From an uncultured Flavobacteriaceae bacterium (GTDB lineage: Bacteria > Bacteroidota > Bacteroidia > Flavobacteriales > Flavobacteriaceae), in the NCBI GenBank assembly GCA_947311815.1, contig CAMZMA010000088.1:1-5512 (forward strand): a stretch of 5,512 nt of DNA, written 5' to 3'. The notes beneath the pieces were generated by a model, which was not told the DNA's origin, searched no databases, and saw only the letters and a list, made by a program, of their open reading frames with translations. Positions 1 through 4,517 of this stretch are shown piece by piece (position 1 is the first letter of the stretch; every line of letters begins with the position of its first letter). Made by a program: the position numbers and the translations under genes.

Positions 1-210
1 CCAATTGCAGGTGTCTTAGGTGCTTATGCAGTAATAACTTTTAAACCTATATTGCCTTATGCACTTGCGTATGCAGCAGGAGCTATGATTTTTGTTGTTG
101 TAGAAGAGGTTATCCCTGAAACTCAACGAGATAAATATACCGATATCGCAACTTTGGGCTTTATTGCAGGTTTTATTGTAATGATGTCTTTAGATGTTGG
201 TCTTGGGTAA
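1..210 (+). CDS. ZIP family (GufA-type) metal transporter, C-terminal fragment
   Basis: This is the last 69 codons of a gene that begins outside the window; reading starts at base 1 in frame 1 and ends at TAA 208-210. The protein is very hydrophobic, with at least two membrane spans. The first contains the motif AAGAMIFVVVEEVIPE (about residues 26-41 of the fragment), which matches the metal-binding helix of GufA/ZIP11-like ZIP transporters, where the paired Glu and the later Pro-Glu replace the HEIPHE of other ZIP proteins. The last span runs to the C-terminus (GFIAGFIVMMSLDVGLG), typical of ZIP proteins. The family moves divalent metals such as zinc across the inner membrane. The metal and direction cannot be told from this fragment. 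A small co-directional gene follows after 10 bases. Family assignment is from recalled motifs, not a search. Confidence 0.85.
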   Translation, partial: PIAGVLGAYAVITFKPILPYALAYAAGAMIFVVVEEVIPETQRDKYTDIATLGFIAGFIVMMSLDVGLG

Positions 211-220
211 ATGTTAAAAA

Positions 221-361
221 ATGTTTGAAATTATTGCTTCAATTTTAGTGGGTTTTGTGTCGTTTGTCTTCGGATATTTGATTAAGTTCAGTAAAATGTA
301 TTTTTTAATTTCAAATTCGGGGAATGGGAGAAAATCCCTCGCCTTTAGGCGAAGACTTTAG
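221..361 (+). pseudogene. DUF3784-like small membrane protein, truncated by IS insertion
   Basis: ATG 221 opens a reading frame that begins MFEIIASILVGFVSFVFGYL and continues IKFSKMYFLIS before it runs into the IS200-type element and stops at TAG 359-361. The N-terminal hydrophobic helix followed by GYLIKF-KMYFLIS resembles DUF3784 proteins, where a Gly-Tyr-Asn turn and further membrane helices should follow. Here the native reading is lost after about residue 31, and the last 15 residues come from the left end of the element, including its hairpin. No continuation of the family is readable in any frame downstream of the right end, at about 875-1000. It probably formed a two-gene unit with the ZIP transporter (10-base gap). 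Function of the family is unknown. An intact but very short variant is possible but less likely. Confidence 0.6.
339..352 (+). repeat. Left-end subterminal hairpin of the IS200-type element
   Basis: TCGCC-TTTA-GGCGA forms a perfect 5-bp stem with a 4-base loop. In IS200/IS605 elements the transposase recognises such a structure on single-stranded DNA, and nearby guide bases pair with the cleavage site. The second-end counterpart at 821-835 has nearly the same core. Confidence 0.75.
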
Positions 362-367
362 TTTAAC

Positions 368-375
368 TATCTTTG
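368..375 (+). promoter_or_regulatory. Possible -7 promoter element (TATCTTTG) of tnpA
   Basis: TATCTTTG fits the TAnnTTTG -7 element of the Bacteroidota housekeeping sigma factor. It lies only 3 bases before the chosen ATG (379). I do not see a clear TTG -33 element about 19 bases upstream, where the left-end hairpin lies instead. If used, transcription would start at or just past the ATG, so the message would be leaderless or start internally. The match may be fortuitous. Confidence 0.35.
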
Positions 376-378
376 TAT

Positions 379-813
379 ATGCAAAAATACAGGAAAACAT
401 CACATACTGTTTACGATATAAAATATCACTTAGTTTGGATAACGAAGTATCGTAAAAGGATATTGAAAGGAGAATTAGCAAAACGTGTTAGGGAATTGAT
501 ACGAGAAGTTTGCAAAGCGAATGAAGTTGAAATAATAAAGGGTCATGTTTCAGAGGATCATGTCCATTTGTTTGTCTCGGTTCCTCCACATATTTCTGTG
601 AGTAAATTGATGCAGTATATAAAAGGGAAGAGTTCGAGAAAGGTTATGTCAGAGTTTAAGACAGTATCAAAAATGTATTGGGGTAGGCACTTTTGGGCTC
701 GTGGATATTTTGTAGTAAGTTCAGGAACAATAACAGATGAAATGATAATGGAATATATAGAGAAACAGGATTTTGAAGATAAAGATGGTGACTTCAAAAT
801 TTTAGGGGAATAA
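379..813 (+). CDS. tnpA: IS200/IS605 family HUH transposase TnpA
   Basis: This 144-aa protein is a Y1 transposase that cuts and rejoins single-stranded DNA through a 5'-phosphotyrosine, acting at the hairpin ends of its own element. The HUH metal-binding pair is H61-V62-H63 in EDHVHLF. The catalytic tyrosine is Y126 in MEYIEKQ, with Q130 as the expected third metal ligand one helical turn later. The N-terminal HTVYDIKYHLVWITKYR and the IKGKSSRK segment (81-88) are also typical. Length matches complete TnpA proteins of about 140-150 aa, and all catalytic residues are present, so it is probably active. I chose ATG 379; an in-frame TTG at 373 would add only two residues. There is no tnpB beside it. 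It is transcribed towards the minus-strand DUF4252 operon, so the two units converge. Confidence 0.95.
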   Translation: MQKYRKTSHTVYDIKYHLVWITKYRKRILKGELAKRVRELIREVCKANEVEIIKGHVSEDHVHLFVSVPPHISVSKLMQYIKGKSSRKVMSEFKTVSKMYWGRHFWARGYFVVSSGTITDEMIMEYIEKQDFEDKDGDFKILGE

Positions 814-820
814 ACTTTAG

Positions 821-835
821 CCGCCTTGTAGGCGG
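821..835 (+). repeat. Right-end hairpin 1 of the IS200-type element
   Basis: CCGCC-TTGTA-GGCGG is a perfect 5-bp stem starting 7 bases after the tnpA stop. Its core (GCCTTGTAGGC) is almost the left-end hairpin core (GCCTTTAGGC), consistent with a transposase binding structure used at both ends. Confidence 0.7.
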
Positions 836-844
836 AAATCAAAT

Positions 845-865
845 CTACCAGCTTGCAGCTGGTAG
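845..865 (+). repeat. Right-end hairpin 2 of the IS200-type element, possible terminator
   Basis: CTACCAGCT and AGCTGGTAG form a perfect 9-bp stem around a 3-base TGC loop. It is the strongest structure in the element and lies close to its right edge. Read on the minus strand it is followed by the T-rich ATTTGATTT, so it could also end transcription of the DUF4252 operon, whose stop codon is about 50 bases away. It is followed by no T-run on the plus strand. Confidence 0.65.
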
Positions 866-916
866 TAGTTTAATATCAAAATTGTGAGGGTTTACAAAGT
901 TTAAAAAGGATGTTTT

Positions 917-1465
917 TTATTTTTCGTCCTTATTATTAAATAATACGCTAAATTGTTTTAGGTTGATGTTGTTACCGTCAAACTTTACGTTTTTCATCAT
1001 TTCAATAATTTTTGCTGGATTCATGTTATCGCCTAAAATACGTGCAATTCCTACGCCCATTTTATTACCATAACCAAAAGCAATTATTTCGTCAATAGCG
1101 TCTTTATCGCCTGTATAATACAATTTCATTTTGCTGTCTTTATTAGAAAATCGCATTAAACTTTTATACGCTTTGTTGTTATTTAAAATCTTTTTAATTG
1201 TAGCTTTTTCGGTTTCATACACTGCTTCGTTACCTTTTATAGGCAAACCAACTAAATTAATTTTACGAATACTTTTTAAGGTTTGTTTTACATCATCAGA
1301 AACATCATCAGATTTTAATTGTAAAAAACTAGTTGGAATATCTACAGTGATAAACCCTTGTTTTTCTTGACTTTCTACTAAATAACTTTGTAGTGATTCT
1401 TTTTTACAAGATGTAACTACTAAAGCAAATACAAGTAAAGAAAGTATGATTTTATATTTTTTCAT
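917..1465 (-). CDS. DUF4252 domain lipoprotein
   Basis: The 182-aa product starts with a lipoprotein signal: MKK, a hydrophobic stretch, then the lipobox VTSC with Cys20 as the acylated residue, followed by KKES. The mature protein should be anchored in the envelope, facing the periplasm or the surface. The rest resembles DUF4252 proteins of Flavobacteriia in its mixed alpha/beta pattern, with a short conserved core around SLMRFSNKDSKMKLYYTGD (about 101-119) and a C-terminal stretch on iron-free, Cys-free charged residues. Function is unknown. It is the last gene of a minus-strand unit, 11 bases after a paralogous DUF4252 gene, and is probably controlled by the ECF sigma factor encoded three genes upstream. 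The two paralogues share the layout 'RIKDKGSRVKIYVKTGKN' / 'RFSNKDSKMKLYYTGDKD' but use different export signals. Family call is from memory of the fold pattern and context. Confidence 0.8.
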   Translation of the reverse strand: MKKYKIILSLLVFALVVTSCKKESLQSYLVESQEKQGFITVDIPTSFLQLKSDDVSDDVKQTLKSIRKINLVGLPIKGNEAVYETEKATIKKILNNNKAYKSLMRFSNKDSKMKLYYTGDKDAIDEIIAFGYGNKMGVGIARILGDNMNPAKIIEMMKNVKFDGNNINLKQFSVLFNNKDEK

Positions 1466-1476
1466 TAGATAGTTGT

Positions 1477-1992
1477 TTAGTGTTTGTCTTTAGTTACAGT
1501 GTCTGCTAATTTTGATAGTTTGTTGATGTCTATCATACCTGTTAAAGAAATAATAACAGAATTGTGTTTGTTTTTATCATCGTTTTTATCTTTAACAAAC
1601 ATGAGTACTTCGCCTACAAAATCTTTATTTTTACCTGTTTTTACATAAATTTTTACACGAGAACCTTTGTCTTTAATACGCATTAATTCTGTTAAATTCG
1701 ATTTTTTTACTTCAGATTTTACCATGTTCTCCATTGTATTGGCAACAGTTTCATTACTAGTAGAAAAAACTTTTAATTCATTTAAGTTTTGAATCATGGT
1801 AAAGATTTCCATCACTTCACTACTCTCTGAGTTGTCATTATTTGATTTGAATTTTGATAAAATTTCAAACGCATCTTTGTTTATAATGACAGATGCTACA
1901 TCATCCATATCTTCTAAGGTGTCAAAAATTGATTGACCGTAGCTTATTATTGGCGACACTACAAACGCTATTATTAGGATTATTTTTTTCAT
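1477..1992 (-). CDS. DUF4252 domain exported protein
   Basis: This 171-aa protein has a signal peptide (MKKIILIIAFVVSPIISYG) with likely cleavage before Gln20, so it should be periplasmic or outer-membrane associated rather than lipidated; there is no lipobox Cys. The mature part begins SIFDTLEDMDDVASVIINKD, a typical start of DUF4252 proteins, then has MIQNLNELKVFSTSN (about 67-81), and the paired strand motif SRVKIYVK followed by GEVLMFVKD. The C-terminus reads VIISLTGMIDINKLSKL, which is the usual family ending. Function is not established for the family. The gene lies 26 bases after the candidate anti-sigma gene and 11 bases before the second DUF4252 gene, consistent with one operon under the ECF sigma factor. 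ATG 1992 is preferred because it yields a full signal peptide. Confidence 0.85.
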   Translation of the reverse strand: MKKIILIIAFVVSPIISYGQSIFDTLEDMDDVASVIINKDAFEILSKFKSNNDNSESSEVMEIFTMIQNLNELKVFSTSNETVANTMENMVKSEVKKSNLTELMRIKDKGSRVKIYVKTGKNKDFVGEVLMFVKDKNDDKNKHNSVIISLTGMIDINKLSKLADTVTKDKH

Positions 1993-2003
1993 AATTTCTG
2001 GGA

Positions 2004-2033
2004 TTACTTGGTTTTAATTTACTTGGTTTTAAA
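2004..2033 (-). repeat. 15-bp tandem duplication spanning a stop codon
   Basis: Read on the minus strand, TTTAAAACCAAGTAA (2033-2019) is followed directly by ATTAAAACCAAGTAA (2018-2004); the copies differ only in the first base. The first copy encodes the last four residues (FKTK) and stop of the 153-aa membrane protein; the second repeats the same codons and an in-frame stop in the intergenic gap. It looks like a slippage duplication and gives a backup stop codon. Confidence 0.9.
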
Positions 2034-2480
2034 TATTTTATTTACGGTATTTTCATACGTGTACAAACTTGCTATCGCTTGATTTCCTTTGTTTAAATTG
2101 GCGGACATATATACCAATGCTTCGTTGCCTTTATTAAGGTTAGAAGACACCATGTGTAATGCGTTTACCACTTGAGCATATTGTTTTTCTACTTTTTGTT
2201 GCTCAACATATTGGTTGCCAAAATACACACTTACTAATAAAGCGATAGACGCTGCTACTGATAACCATTTCCAATTCGTTTTTTCAGTTTTTAATTGGAT
2301 GGTTTTGGTAAAGGTTTCGCTTTTACTTTTCTTAAAATACCCAAATAATGCTTGGTATTCTTGCAGATGTGGTGCTACATTAGTACTTAAAAAGTATTCT
2401 TTTAAGGTAGCTTCTTCTTGCAAAGAAGTGCTTGCATCTAGGTATTTCTCTATTAATTTTTCTATGTTAGCTAACTCCAT
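2019..2480 (-). CDS. Single-span membrane protein, candidate anti-sigma factor
   Basis: This 153-aa protein has a cytoplasmic-type N-terminal domain (1-69), one membrane helix (about 71-88, WLSVAASIALLVSVYFG) and a short periplasmic tail. The N-terminal pattern IEKLIEKYLDASTSLQEEATL..YF...VAPHLQEYQALFGYF is typical of small membrane proteins next to ECF sigma factors in Flavobacteriia, which are thought to bind and hold back the sigma factor. No zinc-binding HXXXCXXC motif of ZAS anti-sigmas is present. The tail carries two 14-residue repeats, SSNLNKGNEALVYM and SANLNKGNQAIASL (about 112-139). The start ATG lies inside the end of the sigma gene (14-bp overlap), implying translational coupling. 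Anti-sigma function is inferred from topology and position only. Confidence 0.7.
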   Translation of the reverse strand: MELANIEKLIEKYLDASTSLQEEATLKEYFLSTNVAPHLQEYQALFGYFKKSKSETFTKTIQLKTEKTNWKWLSVAASIALLVSVYFGNQYVEQQKVEKQYAQVVNALHMVSSNLNKGNEALVYMSANLNKGNQAIASLYTYENTVNKIFKTK

Positions 2481-2976
2481 AGTTGTGTTTTTTAATCAAT
2501 TGTTCTCTAATTGTTTTTCTTGCTCTTGATAAAGCAACTCTTACAGCTGTTGGTTTCATATCTACCATTTTGCTTATTTCATCAAAATCATATTCTTCTA
2601 TATCTCTTAGTTGAATAATAATTTTTTGTTGCTCTGGTAAATTTTCTATCAATTGATGTACTTGGTTTACACTATCTTGATATTCCATTTGTTTATCGAG
2701 CGATGTATTTTTCTCTTTATAATTACTATGAACTAGTGTTAAATTACTTGCTTGTTTTGATTTTAAACGGTCATAACAATAATTTTTTGTCATGGTCATA
2801 GCAAATGCTTCAACATTTCTATAGTTTGCTAACTTTTCTTTGTTTCTCCAAAGTTTAAAAAACAGTTCTTGTGTGGCATCTTCTGCTTCTTCTGTAGAAA
2901 CTAAGAGTCTTTTAGCCAAACGAAAGACCTTGTCTTTAAACGGTAGTACAACTTTTAAAAAGTCAGTTTGGTTCAT
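2467..2976 (-). CDS. ECF RNA polymerase sigma factor (sigma-70 family)
   Basis: The 169-aa protein has the two-domain layout of extracytoplasmic-function sigma factors. Region 2 spans about 10-75, with the core-binding and -10 recognition helices EDATQELFFKLW (32-43), NVEAFAMTMTKNYCYDRLK (54-72). A linker follows, then region 4 at about 104-162: LPEQQKIIIQLRDIEEYDFDEI leads into the helix-turn-helix SKMVDMKPTAVRVALSRARKTI. Length is normal and nothing is missing. It would direct RNA polymerase to a small set of envelope-related promoters. It is the first gene of a four-gene minus-strand unit with a candidate anti-sigma factor and two DUF4252 proteins. A TAACA-N15-CGTC motif about 48 bases upstream suggests that it switches on its own operon. 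Start ATG 2976 gives the standard N-terminus. Confidence 0.95.
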   Translation of the reverse strand: MNQTDFLKVVLPFKDKVFRLAKRLLVSTEEAEDATQELFFKLWRNKEKLANYRNVEAFAMTMTKNYCYDRLKSKQASNLTLVHSNYKEKNTSLDKQMEYQDSVNQVHQLIENLPEQQKIIIQLRDIEEYDFDEISKMVDMKPTAVRVALSRARKTIREQLIKKHNYGVS

Positions 2977-3023
2977 AATTAGTTCGTTGATTTTGTAAAT
3001 ATTTTATCGATTTACACCTTTAT

Positions 3024-3047
3024 GACGAGCATCAACAAAATTTGTTA
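3024..3047 (-). promoter_or_regulatory. Putative ECF-type promoter of the sigma/anti-sigma/DUF4252 operon
   Basis: On the minus strand TAACA (3047-3043) is followed after 15 bases by CGTC (3027-3024), then ATAAAGG. An AAC-type -35 and CGTC-type -10 at this spacing is the usual form of ECF promoters. It is the only such pair I see in the 400-base gap and points to the sigma gene, whose ATG is about 47 bases away. This suggests autoregulation. No transcription start is known. Confidence 0.5.
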
Positions 3048-3107
3048 CAGCAAAATACAAATATTATTTAAATTGCATTAAAATTAAAACGTTTCTAAAT
3101 TTTTAGT

Positions 3108-3127
3108 ATTGATGAAAAACCATCAAT
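3108..3127. repeat. Small perfect hairpin in the intergenic gap
   Basis: ATTGATG and CATCAAT form a 7-bp stem around an AAAAAC loop. On the minus strand the stem is followed by ACTAAAAATTT, which is not a clean U-tract, so terminator function is doubtful. It lies about 60 bases upstream of the putative ECF promoter and could be a regulatory site or simply chance in AT-rich DNA. Confidence 0.35.
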
Positions 3128-3249
3128 GTTCCAAAGCATAAAGCGGTTTCACTATTAGACGAAAGATAAAAGGCTTAATTGTAACTACATGATAAATAGT
3201 TATGTTTTTTGATAAAAACACAAAATAGAAAAAAGTAAGGTATCTATTT

Positions 3250-3292
3250 ATAAAAACTCTTAAAAGCTTACTATATATAGCTTTTAAGAGTT
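3250..3292 (-). terminator. Rho-independent terminator after the coiled-coil/barrel gene
   Basis: AACTCTTAAAAGCT (3255-3268) and its exact reverse complement (3279-3292) form a 14-bp perfect stem with a 10-base AT-rich loop. Read on the minus strand, the stem's last TT runs on into TTTATAAATAG, giving a short U-tract. Read on the plus strand it is followed by GTTGGCAC, so it works in the minus direction. It lies about 85 bases past the stop of the 363-aa gene and separates the two sigma modules. Confidence 0.75.
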
Positions 3293-3295
3293 GTT

Positions 3296-3323
3296 GGCAC
3301 TGTCCAATAAAGTGTGTAAAGTT
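3296..3323 (+). repeat. Possible IS256-family terminal repeat remnant
   Basis: GGCACTGTCCAATAAAGTGTGTAAAG begins right after the terminator hairpin. The pattern GTCC-ATAA--TGTGTAAA-GT resembles the terminal inverted repeats of IS256-type elements as I remember them. There is no transposase gene beside it; the DNA up to the stop of the next gene is only about 55 bases. If correct, it is a fossil end left after loss of the element. A weakly similar reversed word (TTTACACCTTTATGACGAG, 3011-3029) occurs in the same gap, but it overlaps the promoter and is probably chance. Confidence 0.3.
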
Positions 3324-3377
3324 TAAACCCTTGGGGACTAAAACACTACGAATCTTCAAGTTTTTTTTAGTTAACAT

Positions 3378-4469
3378 TTAATCAAAATCAAACCGAATTC
3401 CGATTGAAATATTTCTTAAATCACTGTTTTTAAATAATGTATTGGTATCGTATTTTACATACAAACTGGTAGATTCATAACCAATATACGCACTTAATCC
3501 GTAGTTAATTGTATTGGTATTAAATTCGCCTTTTTGAATTTCTTCTACTTTGGTTCCTTGCGCATTTTTATAGGCTAAAAATTGTTTGGTGCTCTTATTA
3601 AATCCGAAGAAACCTCCTACTCCAATTCGTACCGAATTATTTCTTCTGTCTCTCTTTTTTCCATCATTATAAGTGCCATTTTTAGAAAAATCGAATTCTA
3701 AATGCATCGGAAAAATAATTTGAACATTGCGCAATCTGTTTTCTGTAAGTGTTTCTGTATGTGTTGCCAAACTTGTAACATTACCAATAGCAACATGATA
3801 TTGATTGTTTATAGGACGTAAATTGTTCCATAAATACGAAACTCCGTATTTAAAATACAATTTACCAGCATCTTTTGCCAAACGTGTTTTAAAAGAAAAA
3901 CCAACTTCGTAAAAATGTGACTGCCAAAATTTGTATTCAGAGTTATTGAGTGATGAAAAATCACCATTTAACACATTATTTACACCCATTGCAAAAATAA
4001 TTTGAGAGGTGGTTCTTTTGCTTCTATATCCTCTTTTCTTTCTTCTTCTTTCACGTCTTTTTTCTCTTTCTAAATAACTTTCATCATCATAATTAATTTT
4101 AAATTTTACACCTCCAATACTAAATGTACCCTCGTTATCTGTTTCTGTTATTTTTTTGAGTTTTCCACTTGCTTTATCTTGCACTAATTGTTGTAATTTT
4201 TGTTCTTGTAAACCTACTAACCTTTCAATATTTCTTGCATGATAAATGGCTGCTTCTTTTTTAAGCGCAGTTGCCATTTCTTTTGTAATTTCTTTTTTAT
4301 CTAAGCGAATGTTTATTTTTTCGACTTTTACTTTTAAAGAATCTTTTTGTTGTTTGGTGATTATTTCTATCTTTTTTGATATTTTTTTCACTTCTTTTTC
4401 GAACGTTTTTTGTTGAGAAAAAGCAACAGTTGTACTTAACAACACTACGATAAATAGTATTTTTTTCAT
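3378..4469 (-). CDS. Coiled-coil plus outer-membrane beta-barrel protein
   Basis: The 363-aa product has a signal peptide (1-18, MKKILFIVVLLSTTVAFS, cut before Gln19). Residues 22-105 are Lys/Glu/Gln rich with heptad-like spacing and should form a long helical or coiled-coil region in the periplasm. A short segment follows (FSIGGVKFKINYDD, 116-129). A strongly basic, Glu-mixed patch lies at about 133-152 (EREKRRERRRKKRGYRSKR). From about 155 onward alternating aromatic/hydrophobic strands (YEVGFSFKTRL, KLYFKYGVSYLW, VRIGVGGFFGF, YGLSAYIGY, SLYVKYD) end in ISIGIRFDFD, a classic barrel C-terminus with aromatic residues. It is likely an outer-membrane protein, with a periplasmic helical domain. 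Function is unknown. It follows the candidate anti-sigma gene by 48 bases, and ends before a strong terminator. Confidence 0.75.
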   Translation of the reverse strand: MKKILFIVVLLSTTVAFSQQKTFEKEVKKISKKIEIITKQQKDSLKVKVEKINIRLDKKEITKEMATALKKEAAIYHARNIERLVGLQEQKLQQLVQDKASGKLKKITETDNEGTFSIGGVKFKINYDDESYLEREKRRERRRKKRGYRSKRTTSQIIFAMGVNNVLNGDFSSLNNSEYKFWQSHFYEVGFSFKTRLAKDAGKLYFKYGVSYLWNNLRPINNQYHVAIGNVTSLATHTETLTENRLRNVQIIFPMHLEFDFSKNGTYNDGKKRDRRNNSVRIGVGGFFGFNKSTKQFLAYKNAQGTKVEEIQKGEFNTNTINYGLSAYIGYESTSLYVKYDTNTLFKNSDLRNISIGIRFDFD

Positions 4470-4517
4470 GATAATAATTTTTAAAATTTTAGTATTTTTT
4501 ATTTCGTTGTAAGACGA

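Larger units (their letters stand above)
314..874 (+). mobile_element. IS200-type insertion sequence (tnpA only), about 560 bp
   Basis: The element is defined by an HUH transposase gene (379-813) flanked by subterminal hairpins: 339-352 on the left, 821-835 and 845-865 on the right. It has no terminal inverted repeats, no visible target duplication and no tnpB/iscB accessory gene, as expected for single-strand 'peel and paste' elements of the IS200 group. The left boundary is placed where the DUF3784-like reading breaks off (about 314), and the right boundary just after TAGTTTAA (866-873). Both are estimates to within about 10 bases. The ends share the words GGGGAAT (319-325 and 805-811) and CTTTAG (356-361 and 815-820), and hairpin cores that differ by one inserted base. 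The element appears complete and its transposase is intact. Confidence 0.8.
2977..3377. other. 400-base intergenic gap between the two sigma modules
   Basis: Going from right to left it holds a possible IS256-type end remnant (about 3296-3323), a strong minus-strand terminator (3250-3292), a low-complexity AT-rich stretch with no clear feature (about 3130-3245), a small hairpin (3108-3127) and a putative ECF promoter (3024-3047). An 84-codon frame on the minus strand (3377-3123) is not treated as a gene because the terminator hairpin lies inside it and its composition is that of translated non-coding DNA. No tRNA or riboswitch was recognised. Confidence 0.7.

Noticed and set aside
558..842. 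Open frame antisense to tnpA
   Set aside because: Shadow of a strongly supported transposase gene; the product has no recognisable pattern.
314..874. RNA-guided (TnpB/omega RNA) system
   Set aside because: There is no tnpB or iscB gene; the element carries only tnpA, so no guide RNA function is supported.
3011..3029. Second, inverted end of the possible IS256-type remnant, making a 310-bp miniature element
   Set aside because: The match needs gaps and overlaps the promoter candidate; no target duplication is visible.
3123..3377. 84-codon minus-strand frame starting directly after the stop of the barrel gene (TAAATG)
   Set aside because: It contains the 14-bp terminator hairpin and translated AT-rich intergenic sequence, with no domain, signal or coding pattern.
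4504..4517. CGTCTTA on the minus strand before the barrel gene as a second ECF -10 box
   Set aside because: No TAACA-like -35 at 15-16 bases upstream; the gene follows the membrane-protein gene by only 48 bases and needs no own promoter.
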